From NCBI GenBank assembly GCA_963841965.1, contig CAWJES010000001.1:372001-436000 (forward strand): a stretch of 64,000 bases of DNA. The letters run 5' to 3'. Positions within the stretch are counted from its first letter, which is position 1. Every line of letters begins with the position of its first letter. Positions 1-8,271 of this stretch are shown here, one piece after another. The notes under the pieces are model-generated. The model searched no databases and was not told where the DNA came from. It saw nothing but the letters and a program-made list of their open reading frames with translations. The DNA comes from Palsa-459 sp963841965 (lineage in GTDB: Bacteria > Actinomycetota > Acidimicrobiia > Acidimicrobiales > RAAP-2). The translations under genes were made by a program, and so were the position numbers.

Positions 1-311
1 GTTCTACGGCGGCGGTGTCACCGCAGGCCGGTTCGGCTACCCGCCGCTCCTCGAGCTCGGCGTCGGACCTAGACACCCCTTGGCTCGGCTGCTACGGCGA
101 CCTCGACAAGGGGATCCCCGTCGAGGAGGTCGAGGCGTTGCGAGCGGCGGTTCAGACGGCCACCCCCGCAACCGAGCTCGTCCGGTACGCGTCGGCGGAG
201 CACGGCTTCAACTGCGAGGACCGGCCCGCCGTCTACAACGAAGTCGCCGCGGCCGACGCATGGGCGAGAATGCTCGCCTTCTTCGACGTCCACCTTCGCG
301 CCCGACCGTGA
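1..311 (+). pseudogene. Dienelactone hydrolase family protein, 3' part, frameshifted
   Basis: This is the C-terminal part of an alpha/beta-hydrolase of the dienelactone hydrolase family, cut by the left edge. From base 2 one frame reads FYGGGVTAGRFGYPPLLEL. From about base 63 the next frame reads DTPWLGCYGDLDKGIPVEEV and runs to the stop at 311, including AEHGFNCEDRP, which carries the catalytic His region of the family. Both halves match one continuous protein, so one extra base (probably a G near 59-61) separates them. Removing it gives ELASDLDTPWLG. The family hydrolyses dienelactones and related esters; the substrate here is unknown. The shift is either a sequence error or a real lesion. 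Confidence 0.75.
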
Positions 312-376
312 CTTCACCGGACAGAGCGATGCCCCGGGGAGGCCCCGGGCCATGCTCGTTGATCAGCGACGTGGCG

Positions 377-967
377 TCACGCGTTGACGGGGACCGGCTC
401 CTCCGCCTTCGGTGACGAGAAGATCTCCTCCTCCTCGTCCACCTTCCGGTAGTGGAGGACCCCCAGCAGCGTGAGCAGCGCCATGCCGGCGGCGAGGATG
501 AACGAAGCGATCGAGGCGATGAACGTCAGCTTCCCGATCGTGCCGAAGGCGTAGGCGTTCAGCAGCAGGCCGCGCAGGGTCTCTCCCTGGAAGACGAGCT
601 GGACCTGGCTGGCAAGCGCCTTGTTGCCCGGGTCGGCGAGCGAGGCGGCGCTCAGCTGCGCATACGTCTTGCCGCCGCCGATCTCCTGGAGGTGCACCGC
701 GATGTAGTGGTCCGCCCAGACCTCCGCCTGGGAGCCGGTCAGCAGCTGCTGGCCCGCGTACTGGTTCAGGTACTTCGAGATCGCGGGGTTGGCGAGCTCG
801 GCCGAGCCCTTTGCGGGGAAGTAGATCTTCTGTGCGGCCAGCTGGTTGTGGACGTTGTTGGTCGTGTAGATGGAGCCCCACATCAGCATCCCGCCCGCAA
901 CGAGCAGCACCACCGTGAGCATGGCGCCCACCGCGGTGGCCAACGCGTCGAAAGTCCGTCTGCGCAT
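377..967 (-). CDS. Two-helix membrane protein of unknown function
   Basis: This is a 196-residue protein with a membrane helix near residues 10-32, a long polar segment with several short Gln/Ala-rich helices, a second helix near 148-172, and an acidic C-terminal tail (DEEEE) predicted to be cytoplasmic. The ATG at 967 follows GGAGA at a good distance. It resembles short membrane proteins common in actinobacteria that have no assigned function, and I see no catalytic motif. It stands alone between the hydrolase fragment and the acyl-CoA dehydrogenase gene. Confidence 0.7.
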   Translation of the reverse strand: MRRRTFDALATAVGAMLTVVLLVAGGMLMWGSIYTTNNVHNQLAAQKIYFPAKGSAELANPAISKYLNQYAGQQLLTGSQAEVWADHYIAVHLQEIGGGKTYAQLSAASLADPGNKALASQVQLVFQGETLRGLLLNAYAFGTIGKLTFIASIASFILAAGMALLTLLGVLHYRKVDEEEEIFSSPKAEEPVPVNA

Positions 968-1085
968 GTTGTCTCCCTACTCCTCGTCGAACAGCATCAG
1001 CCTGCAGGCTGCTGACGACCACGGCTAGGGACCTATGGCCTCACGGATCCGGGACCTAAGTCCAAATCCTGCCACTCCGCGCAAG

Positions 1086-2300
1086 TCAGCTTCGCGGGAC
1101 GTCCTTCCACGCCATGCCCTTGTCGACACGGACGTCACCGGGGAGCCCGAGCACGCGCTCACCGAGGATGTTGCGCATCACCTCCGAGGTGCCCCCCTCG
1201 ATCGAGTTCGCCCTCGCGCGGAGGAAGGACTTCTTCACGTCTGCTCCCCCCATCGCGCTCTCCGTCGGACGGACGAGCTGGAACGTCCCCGAGTAGAGCA
1301 TGCCCTCGGCCCCGAGCAGGTCGATGCACAGGTCGTAGATGCGCTGGTTCTCCTCGGCGAACGCGAGCTTCGCGACCGAGCCCTCCGGACCCGGCGTCCC
1401 CCGCCGTCGAGCGTCCGACGCACGCTGGTTGGTCAGCCGGAGCACCTCGCTGCGCACCCACGCCTGGAGGACCTCGTCGCGCAGCACCTGGGAGCGCGGA
1501 TCGTCCTGACCGGCGATCTTCTCCTTGTAGATCCGCACCGCGTCGCCGATCGGCCCCGCACCGCGCGGAATGGCATTCCCGCCGATCGAGACCCGCTCGT
1601 TCATCAGCGTCGTGAGGGCCACCTGCCAGCCCTGGCCGACGTCACCGAGCCGCTCGCTGTCGGGGATCCTGGTGTCGGTGAAGAAGCACTCGTTGAACTC
1701 CGCCTCGCCGGTGATCTGGTAGAGGGGCCGGACATCCACGCCAGGTGCCTCCATGTCGACGAGGAACATGGTCATGCCCGCGTGCTTCGGCAGATCTGGA
1801 TCCGTCCGCGCGAGGAGCAGTCCGAATCTCGAGATGTGTGCGAGCGTCGTCCAGACCTTCTGCCCATTCACGATCCACTCGTCACCATCACGGAGTGCGC
1901 GCATGGCCAGCCCGGCCACGTCCGATCCTGCTCCAGGCTCGCTGAACAGCTGGCACCAGACCTCCTCGCCGGTGAACAGCGGGCGGAGGTAGCGCGCCTT
2001 CTGCTCCTCGGTGCCGTGGGCCACGATCGTCGGCGCGCACATCCCATAGCCGATGATGTTGCGCATCGCCGCGTTCGGCGCACCCGCGGCGTGGAGCCTG
2101 CGCTGCGCGCGGACGTGGGCCGCCGGCGAGGCACCCAGCCCGCCGCACCCCGCAGGGAAGTGGAGCCACGCGAGGCCCCGGTCGAACTGCTCGCCGAGGA
2201 ACATGACCGGGTCCGTGGTGCGTGGCGGGAGGTCGACCAGCAACTGGTCGACGAGATCGTCGACGTCGCCCTCGGTGATGGTCCGTTCGGTGATGGTCAT
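1086..2300 (-). CDS. Acyl-CoA dehydrogenase family protein
   Basis: This is a 404-residue FAD enzyme expected to oxidise an acyl-CoA thioester to the 2,3-enoyl-CoA. The N-terminal helical domain is followed by the flavin/substrate motif QLFSEPGAGSDVAGL and VNGQKVWTT, and the C-terminal domain ends with SIEGGTSEVMRNILGERVLG, the usual closing signature. The ATG at 2300 is preferred over one 24 bases upstream because GAGGGAGGGG lies directly before it. It resembles actinobacterial FadE enzymes used for unusual acyl chains and sterol side chains; the substrate cannot be read from sequence. A small Ala-rich gene and an LLM oxidoreductase lie upstream on the same strand. Confidence 0.93.
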   Translation of the reverse strand: MTITERTITEGDVDDLVDQLLVDLPPRTTDPVMFLGEQFDRGLAWLHFPAGCGGLGASPAAHVRAQRRLHAAGAPNAAMRNIIGYGMCAPTIVAHGTEEQKARYLRPLFTGEEVWCQLFSEPGAGSDVAGLAMRALRDGDEWIVNGQKVWTTLAHISRFGLLLARTDPDLPKHAGMTMFLVDMEAPGVDVRPLYQITGEAEFNECFFTDTRIPDSERLGDVGQGWQVALTTLMNERVSIGGNAIPRGAGPIGDAVRIYKEKIAGQDDPRSQVLRDEVLQAWVRSEVLRLTNQRASDARRRGTPGPEGSVAKLAFAEENQRIYDLCIDLLGAEGMLYSGTFQLVRPTESAMGGADVKKSFLRARANSIEGGTSEVMRNILGERVLGLPGDVRVDKGMAWKDVPRS

Positions 2301-2411
2301 GGCCCCTCCCTCGACGGGTTGCATCTTACGGACGGCCCACGGTGCCCCCGGACTCTCAATCCGCCTGGAGGCGTGGCCCCGACCAGCGGGCAGCTGCTGC
2401 TCCGGTGCCGG

Positions 2412-2711
2412 CTATGAAGCCTCGGCGTCCGGCGTGTTCTTCACGTCCAGCGAGATCGGCCCGTGCTCGGCCTCGATGGCCTGGAGCTTCTCGACGATCG
2501 CCGTGGCATCCGCCTCCGCGGTCGCCGGGGCACGGTTCGTCACCGATCCGTAGGAGATCGCGCCGAGATCGTGGAGCAGCGAGTCAGCAAGCCGCTTTGT
2601 CTGCACCTCGTCGAGCTTCGCCTGCCCCTTCGTCGACGCATCCTTGGCTGCCGCGCTGGCGCTGGCGGCCGCAGCCGCCGCCTGCTCCTTGACCTTGTCG
2701 AGAAACCCCAT
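2412..2711 (-). CDS. Small alanine-rich hypothetical protein
   Basis: This is a 99-residue protein. The first ~35 residues are Ala/Lys-rich and likely helical (MGFLDKVKEQAAAAAASA), followed by a segment rich in charged residues. The ATG at 2711 is supported by GGAGGAGCG just upstream. I recognise no domain. The amphipathic Ala-rich start resembles small actinobacterial proteins thought to be coiled-coil or membrane-associated, but this is only a composition argument. It sits between acyl-CoA dehydrogenase and LLM oxidoreductase on the same strand, with gaps of 111 and 75 bases, so co-transcription is possible. Confidence 0.65.
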   Translation of the reverse strand: MGFLDKVKEQAAAAAASASAAAKDASTKGQAKLDEVQTKRLADSLLHDLGAISYGSVTNRAPATAEADATAIVEKLQAIEAEHGPISLDVKNTPDAEAS

Positions 2712-2786
2712 CGCGCTCCTCCGCTTCTTGGGGCTCGCTCGGCCCCGCCCCGATCTTGGCACCGACCGACGAGGCGTGCATCTCCG

Positions 2787-3824
2787 CTAGCCGCGCACGG
2801 CGGCGAGGATCCGCTCCCTCGTGTCCTCGCGGGGCCAGCCTCCGAGGATCATGGTGGTGATGCACGTCGAGCGCCACTTCCGCTCGATCTCCTCGACCAT
2901 CTTGTCCGCAGGGCCGACGAGCGCCACGTCCTCGACCATCTCGGTCGGCACGAGCTCGATCGCGCCGTCGCGGTCCCCCGCGAGATACCGGTCCTGGATC
3001 GCCTCGCACTCATCCCTCCAGCCCATGCGGACGAACACGTCATGGTGGAAGTTCGCTCCTCTCGCGCCCATCCCACCGATGTACAGCGCGAGGGTGGGCT
3101 TGAGGAACGACGCCGCGACCTCGACGTCATCGTGCTCGACCATCCACACGGTGCACGCGACCTCGAACCCATCGGCCGTCGCATGCGCGCCAGGTCGAGC
3201 CCGGCCCTCTGCCAGAGCATCGCGATAGAACGCATCGGACTTCGGCGAGAACCACAGCGGGAGCCAGCCGTCGGCGATCTCCCCCGCGAGCGCGACGTTC
3301 TTCGGCCCCTCGGCCCCGAGCAGAATGGGTATGGCCGGGCGGACTGGGTGGATGGTCGACTTGAGCGCCTTGCCGAGTCCGGCGCCGCCCTCCAGCGGCA
3401 GCTGGTAGTGGCGTCCCTCAAAGGCGACGGGCTCCTCGCGTGCCATCACGAGGCGCATGATCTCGACGTACTCGCGCGTGCGTTCGAGCGGTCGCGGATA
3501 GGACTGCCCGTACCAGCCCTCCACGACCTGCGGACCCGAAGCCCCGATCCCGAGCAGGACGCGCCCGCCCGAGAGGTGGTCGAGCGTCATCGCTGCCATC
3601 GAGAGCGCCGTCGGCGTCCTCGCGGAGATCTGGCAGATCGACGTGCCGAGCTTGATCGACGTCGTGCGCGATCCCCACCATGCGAGCGGCGTCAGGGCGT
3701 CCGATCCGTACGCCTCGGCGGTCCAGAAGCTGTCGACGCCGAGCGACTCGGCCTCGGCCAGCTGGCGCTCGACGCCGACAGGCGGACCCGCACCCCAGTA
3801 CCCCGCACTGATCCCGACCTTCAT
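2787..3824 (-). CDS. LLM class F420-dependent oxidoreductase
   Basis: This is a 345-residue bacterial luciferase-like (TIM-barrel) oxidoreductase of the coenzyme-F420 branch. It starts MKVGISAGYWG and carries LAEAESLGVDSFWTAEAYGSDA, SIKLGTSICQISARTPTA and GRVLLGIGASGPQVVEGWYG, segments typical of F420-binding LLM proteins. The ATG at 3824 is preceded by GGAGGG. Its reaction is probably hydride transfer between F420 and an alcohol, aldehyde or other carbonyl substrate; the substrate is unknown. The gene points towards the acyl-CoA dehydrogenase gene, hinting at a shared catabolic role. Confidence 0.9.
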   Translation of the reverse strand: MKVGISAGYWGAGPPVGVERQLAEAESLGVDSFWTAEAYGSDALTPLAWWGSRTTSIKLGTSICQISARTPTALSMAAMTLDHLSGGRVLLGIGASGPQVVEGWYGQSYPRPLERTREYVEIMRLVMAREEPVAFEGRHYQLPLEGGAGLGKALKSTIHPVRPAIPILLGAEGPKNVALAGEIADGWLPLWFSPKSDAFYRDALAEGRARPGAHATADGFEVACTVWMVEHDDVEVAASFLKPTLALYIGGMGARGANFHHDVFVRMGWRDECEAIQDRYLAGDRDGAIELVPTEMVEDVALVGPADKMVEEIERKWRSTCITTMILGGWPREDTRERILAAVRG

Positions 3825-3947
3825 GGTCCCTCCGTTCGCTCAAGCCCATCGCCGCGGACGAACCTACGCCTGCCGACGCGGTCTCGCCGCCAACCTTGCG
3901 GAGCCGGACCCTAAGATGGCGTGCAGCATTCCGACTTCGGAGGATCC

Positions 3948-4685
3948 TTGCCAGCAACCCCCAGCAGCCAGCGCGGCACAGCAGGATCGGCCCAGAACTA
4001 CTCGCGGCTGATCTCGACCTTCGGTCCGGGCACCACGGAGGTGACCGACCAGGCTCCGTTCGTCGCGGCCGACGTCCTCGACAAGGTGGGCGTTCTGTGC
4101 ATGCTCGCGATCGTCACTGGCATCGGGGCGGCCGTCGTGTCGCTGCCCACGGGCGTCCTCGTCATCGCCTTCCTCGCCGCATTCGGCTTCTCGATCGCCG
4201 GGCTCCTCCGACCCGCGAAGGCCCACCTGTTCGCTCCGCTCTACGCGCTCTCAGTCGGCGTCGCGCTCGGCGGCATCTCGAAGTTCTACGCGAACGGCCG
4301 CGGATCCGTCGTGCCGCTGGCCATCATCGGGACCGCGGCAATCTTCCTCGCCGTGCTCGTCGCCTACCGGACCGGTCTCGTCCGGGTGGGGACCCGGTTC
4401 ATCCAGGTGACCGTGATCACCGGCTTCGGCGTGCTCGCCATGGGGCTTGCGGTGTGGCTGGGCATCCCGCTACCCGGGACCTCGTCAGGAAGCGGGTCGT
4501 TCGTCATCCTGTTCGTCGCCTACCTCGTCTTCGGCGTGATGGGCCTCTTCGTCGACTTCAACTTCGCGTACATGGCAGAGAAGGCAGGCGTCTCGAAGGA
4601 CGGGGAGTGGTTTGCCGCGCTCTCCATCATGACCTCGTTGGTACTCATCTACCTGTCGCTGCTGCGGATCCTCGGCCGCCGATAG
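3948..4685 (+). CDS. Bax inhibitor-1/YccA family membrane protein
   Basis: This is a 245-residue integral membrane protein with about seven helices. The C-terminal part, DFNFAYMAEKAG followed by GEWFAALSIMTSLVLIYL, fits the actinobacterial BI-1/YccA pattern, as does the middle HLFAPLYALSVGVALGGIS. Members of this family are proton-sensitive channels or leak proteins, or modulate membrane proteases in other bacteria; the role here is unknown. The TTG at 3948 is chosen because CGGAGGA lies five bases before it. An in-frame ATG 27 bases upstream has no ribosome site. Confidence 0.85.
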   Translation: MPATPSSQRGTAGSAQNYSRLISTFGPGTTEVTDQAPFVAADVLDKVGVLCMLAIVTGIGAAVVSLPTGVLVIAFLAAFGFSIAGLLRPAKAHLFAPLYALSVGVALGGISKFYANGRGSVVPLAIIGTAAIFLAVLVAYRTGLVRVGTRFIQVTVITGFGVLAMGLAVWLGIPLPGTSSGSGSFVILFVAYLVFGVMGLFVDFNFAYMAEKAGVSKDGEWFAALSIMTSLVLIYLSLLRILGRR

Positions 4686-4897
4686 GCCAGCTCCAACACC
4701 GAGCGAGCCCGTCGGCCGCCGGTCGTTCCGGGTTTCCCGAGGCGAGCCTCCCCGCCGGTACTCTCCCGAAACTTCAAGAAGTGCCCCGGCGGTGTGGATT
4801 CACCCCGGGGCGCGTCCATCACCTGGGAATGGGTGACGGCAGTGCGATCCTACCTCGGTGGACATCCCACGACCGAAGGTGCGACCTCGGCTTTGGA

Positions 4898-6430
4898 TCA
4901 GTGGCTGTCTCGGCCGAGGCTCGACTCGAAGAGGAACCCGTCGGCGAACACCGCGAGGCAGCTCCTCACGACGTCGGCGTCGAACAGCGTTCCCGAGCCA
5001 GCCGTGACCTCGGCCAGAGCGCGCTCCAAGCCCAACTCGTGGCGGTAGGGGCGGTGATGGGTCATGGCCTCCACGACGTCTGCGACGGCGACGATCCTCG
5101 CCGGCAGGATGATCTCGCCCCCCTTCAGTCCGCTCGGATACCCGGATCCATCCATCCGCTCGTGATGCCGCAGGGCGACATCGGCGATAGGCCAGGGCAG
5201 GGATGCCCGTGACAGGATCTCGGACCCGATTTCGCTGTGGCGCCGGACCAGCTCGTACTCGAGGGCGCTGAGCCTCCCGGGCCGAGAGAGGATCTCCGCG
5301 GGAACCGCCGTCTTTCCGATGTCATGGACCTGTCCGCTCAGCATGATGAGCTTGAGCATCCTCGGCTCAAGTCCGAGATGCCTGCCGATGGCTGCCGCGA
5401 GCAGGCCGACGTTTGACTGGTGCCCTGCCGTGTACGGGTCGCGGGTCTCGGTGATGTGCCCGAGCGCGGAGATGGTGCCGTCGAGCGCGGCCTCCACCTG
5501 GCGCATCGAGATGAGGTGCAACGCGCCGAACTCCACCTCCCTCGCGATCTCCTCGAGGCCCCTGACCGTCGCGTCCTCGAAGGCGTAGACGTGGTGGTCG
5601 TAGACGACCAGGACGGCCATGCGCCCGCCGGGCGCGAACGGGATCGCCACGCACGAGTTCAGGCCGAACGCCGCGGCCCGGTCGCGCCACGGCTCGAACA
5701 GGGGGTGGTTTGCGAGGTCATTCATCGTCTGCGTGGCCCCCGTCCGCATCGCGGTACCGATGGGGCCGCGTCCGATCTCCCGCTCCCCCGACCACGAGGC
5801 CATGCCCTCGTACAGGTAGCCGGTCACACCGGCGGCGTGGATGAACTCGATGCTGCCGTCGACCTCGCGAGACTTGACCGCGATGCATGCGAGCGCATAC
5901 GGGCCCAGCTCGACCAGGGCCGAGCAGAGACTCTGGAGGGACTCCGACTCGCCCTCGGTCGCCATGACGAAGCGGTTGACCTCGGTCAACAGCTTCAGGG
6001 AGTGGTGCTCGAGCTGCTGGACGGAGATGTCGTCGAACGCCGAGATCGCCCCCAGGAGCTCGCCATCCTCCGCGATCGGATAGGTGTCGATCGAGATCCA
6101 GCGACGTGCGCGTCCAGGGATGTCCAGACCCATCACCACGTCCCGGCACCCCAGGCCCGTTCGAACAGTGCGCAGCGCGGGATGGTCGAGCGGGGGAAAC
6201 TTCGTGCCGTCCTCGCAGACCGAGCTCAAGCGCTCGTCGAGCGGCATCCGCCCGACCAGGTCTGCGACGGGAACGCCGAGCAGTTCCGCCGCGACGACGT
6301 TGCAGTCGATGATGGCCCCGCTCGAGTCGTGGACGCAGATGCCAGTGTTGATGTTGTCCAGGAAGTCGCTGGAGTAGACGTGGGCGAGGAGGCCCTTCAG
6401 GGGACTGCGTTGTGATCTCAGTGGAATCAT
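4898..6430 (-). CDS. PAS-GAF-HD-GYP protein, predicted c-di-GMP phosphodiesterase
   Basis: This is a 510-residue soluble signalling protein. A PAS domain lies at about 20-140, a GAF domain at about 145-305, and an HD-GYP domain at about 315-500. The metal-binding residues are visible: H337, the HD pair H369-D370 in VHDIGK, and HHERMDGSGYP at 422-432 containing the GYP motif. HD-GYP domains hydrolyse c-di-GMP to pGpG or GMP; PAS and GAF probably sense a ligand or redox state. The ATG at 6430 follows AGGGGGA; the longer open frame upstream is not protein-like. It is divergent from a pilin-like gene and near a REC-EAL regulator, which suggests a c-di-GMP lowering module. Confidence 0.92.
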   Translation of the reverse strand: MIPLRSQRSPLKGLLAHVYSSDFLDNINTGICVHDSSGAIIDCNVVAAELLGVPVADLVGRMPLDERLSSVCEDGTKFPPLDHPALRTVRTGLGCRDVVMGLDIPGRARRWISIDTYPIAEDGELLGAISAFDDISVQQLEHHSLKLLTEVNRFVMATEGESESLQSLCSALVELGPYALACIAVKSREVDGSIEFIHAAGVTGYLYEGMASWSGEREIGRGPIGTAMRTGATQTMNDLANHPLFEPWRDRAAAFGLNSCVAIPFAPGGRMAVLVVYDHHVYAFEDATVRGLEEIAREVEFGALHLISMRQVEAALDGTISALGHITETRDPYTAGHQSNVGLLAAAIGRHLGLEPRMLKLIMLSGQVHDIGKTAVPAEILSRPGRLSALEYELVRRHSEIGSEILSRASLPWPIADVALRHHERMDGSGYPSGLKGGEIILPARIVAVADVVEAMTHHRPYRHELGLERALAEVTAGSGTLFDADVVRSCLAVFADGFLFESSLGRDSH

Positions 6431-6593
6431 CGCGTCCCCCTGACAGGTCCGACCCTGCGCATCCAGTCTCGTCCACACGACCTCGAAAGTGCAATGGGCA
6501 ATTGCAGTCGCACCGTGCACACGTGTGGTCGCTCGTCTGCTGCATGGCGATGCGTCCCAGAATGACCGATGGGTCGTGGGTAGCATCTGGACC

Positions 6594-7082
6594 TTGAGCA
6601 CGCAGGCGCCGGATTGGCACCGAGAGCCGAGGCACGCAGACGAGCGTGGCGTGGCGATGATCGGCATCCTGCTGGTCGTCGTCATCCTCGGGATCCTCGC
6701 CGCGGTCGTTCTTGCCGTGCAGAGCTCGCCCAGCACGAAGAGCGCGGGAACTGCGCCCCAAGGCACCACGACCACCATCCCCCAGAGCATCGGCAGCGCG
6801 GCGCAGGAGAGCGCCGTGTCGGCCTGCGAGGCCGACTACCAGACAGTGAACGCTGCGGTCCTCACGTACCGCACGCTCAAGGGCGTCGATCCCTCGGCGG
6901 GGACGTCGTGGGCCACCGCAGCGTCCAGCGGCGGCGCGCTGCTGACCTCATGGCCTTCGGACCCGCAGTACTACTCGATCGTCTGGAACGGGACAGTGCT
7001 CAGCGTGGTCCCTGCGAAGGGAACGCCGTCGCACGGGTCGATCGGCACCAAGTCCCCGCCGACCGGCTGCTTCGCTGCCTAG
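6594..7082 (+). CDS. Type IV pilin-like protein
   Basis: This is a short protein with a prepilin-like start. A polar leader ends in ADERG and is followed by VAMIGILLVVVILGILAAVVL, which resembles the cleavage and helix region of type IV pilins. Glu at +5 of the mature protein, normally conserved, is absent. After a Thr-rich linker, the globular part (ACEADYQTVNAAVLTYRTLKG, then SWPSDPQYYSIVWNG) resembles minor-pilin or pseudopilin heads of actinobacteria. The start is uncertain: TTG at 6594 gives a 23-residue leader; GTG at 6576 and ATG at 6489 are alternatives, and ATG at 6657 would remove the leader. No pilus assembly genes are in the window. Confidence 0.65.
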   Translation: MSTQAPDWHREPRHADERGVAMIGILLVVVILGILAAVVLAVQSSPSTKSAGTAPQGTTTTIPQSIGSAAQESAVSACEADYQTVNAAVLTYRTLKGVDPSAGTSWATAASSGGALLTSWPSDPQYYSIVWNGTVLSVVPAKGTPSHGSIGTKSPPTGCFAA

Positions 7083-7098
7083 CCGATCAGGACGACAC

Positions 7099-8271
7099 CT
7101 ATCGCGACACAACAGGAGCGCGACTGTGGTCGAGCAGGATCTCGCACTCCTCTGCGGGCACTGGTCGCGAGTACAGGTAGCCCTGTCCGAGTTCGCACCC
7201 GACGCCGAGCAGCGCGGCCGCCTGCTCGGGACGTTCGATCCCCTCCGCCGTGCACTTCATCTCCATCGAGGTCGCCATGTGGCAGATCTCCTCGACGAGG
7301 AGCATGGATCGCGTGGAGTGCGGCAGTTCGGACGTGAAGGAGATGTCAAGCTTCAGGTTGTTGAACGGGAACCTGCGCACGTAGGAGAGCGACGAGAAGG
7401 CCGTTCCAAAGTCGTCGAGAGCAAGCCCCACGCCATCGCGCCGCAGCCCTTCGAGGAACTCCATCGTCTGGTCCGTGTCGTCGAGCAGCACGGACTCCGT
7501 GACCTCGACGACGAAGTGCGACGGTTCGATGCCCGCATCGTGGATGATTCCCGAGATCGTCTGGGAGACACCGGGATCGGCGAGATCCGTCGCTGAGAGG
7601 TTGACGTTCATGCGCAGGGGATCGTGAAGGCCGTATCGCTGCTGCCACTCACCGAGCTGCAGCGCGGCACGCGCCCAGACCCACTTGTCGATCTCGATGA
7701 TGTAGCCCGTCTCCTCGGCGAGCGGCACGAATGAGTCCGGGTGGAGGAGCCCGCGTTCCGGATGGAGCCACCGGACGAGCGCCTCGAAGCCGACGATCCG
7801 ACCGCTGGCGAGCGCGACGACCGGCTGGTAGTGAAGGATCAGGTCTGCGAGGGCGGGGAGCGAACCAGCCTCCTCGTTGTCGACCGGCAGTCCGGCAGCG
7901 ACGTGGTGGACCGCGTCTCGAAGCTCCTGGATGGCCCTTGTCTTCTGGACCCAGGCAGAGCTTCCCGCCCGCAGCGACGCGTACAGCGCGCCGGGACGCT
8001 CCGATCCCGAGAAGGTGATGACCTTCAAGTCGGGATGTCCCTCCCGCATCACCACGATCGCGTCGGGCGCATCCATGTCCGGGAGCGTGTAGTCGATGAT
8101 CACCACGTCGGGCAGCTCCCGCTGGGTGATCGCGATCCCTTCGGCCGCGGTCAGCGCCGCACCCACGACGACGATCTGCGGATCGTCGCGAAGCAGCCGG
8201 ACCACGCTCTCGAGGATCATCTCGTGGTCGTCGATGACGACGACGCGGATTACCTGGCCGTCACTCAGCAC
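7099..8271 (-). CDS. Response regulator with EAL domain (REC-EAL)
   Basis: This is a 390-residue regulator. The receiver domain (about 8-125) has the acidic pair D14-D15 and phospho-acceptor D60 in IIDYTLP. The EAL domain (about 140-385) has FEALVRW with E163, NVNLSATDL, EVTESVLL, LDDFGTAFSSL and AEGIE, so catalysis of c-di-GMP hydrolysis is likely. In the DDFGTG loop the last Gly is Ala, a mild deviation. The GTG at 8271 overlaps the end of the upstream kinase gene by 11 bases, giving coupled translation, so the kinase is the probable phosphate donor. Confidence 0.92.
   Translation of the reverse strand: MLSDGQVIRVVVIDDHEMILESVVRLLRDDPQIVVVGAALTAAEGIAITQRELPDVVIIDYTLPDMDAPDAIVVMREGHPDLKVITFSGSERPGALYASLRAGSSAWVQKTRAIQELRDAVHHVAAGLPVDNEEAGSLPALADLILHYQPVVALASGRIVGFEALVRWLHPERGLLHPDSFVPLAEETGYIIEIDKWVWARAALQLGEWQQRYGLHDPLRMNVNLSATDLADPGVSQTISGIIHDAGIEPSHFVVEVTESVLLDDTDQTMEFLEGLRRDGVGLALDDFGTAFSSLSYVRRFPFNNLKLDISFTSELPHSTRSMLLVEEICHMATSMEMKCTAEGIERPEQAAALLGVGCELGQGYLYSRPVPAEECEILLDHSRAPVVSR

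Noticed and set aside
4686..4897. Possible small RNA or terminator between the BI-1 and HD-GYP genes
   Set aside because: I could not find a convincing stem-loop with a T-run or an RNA family pattern.
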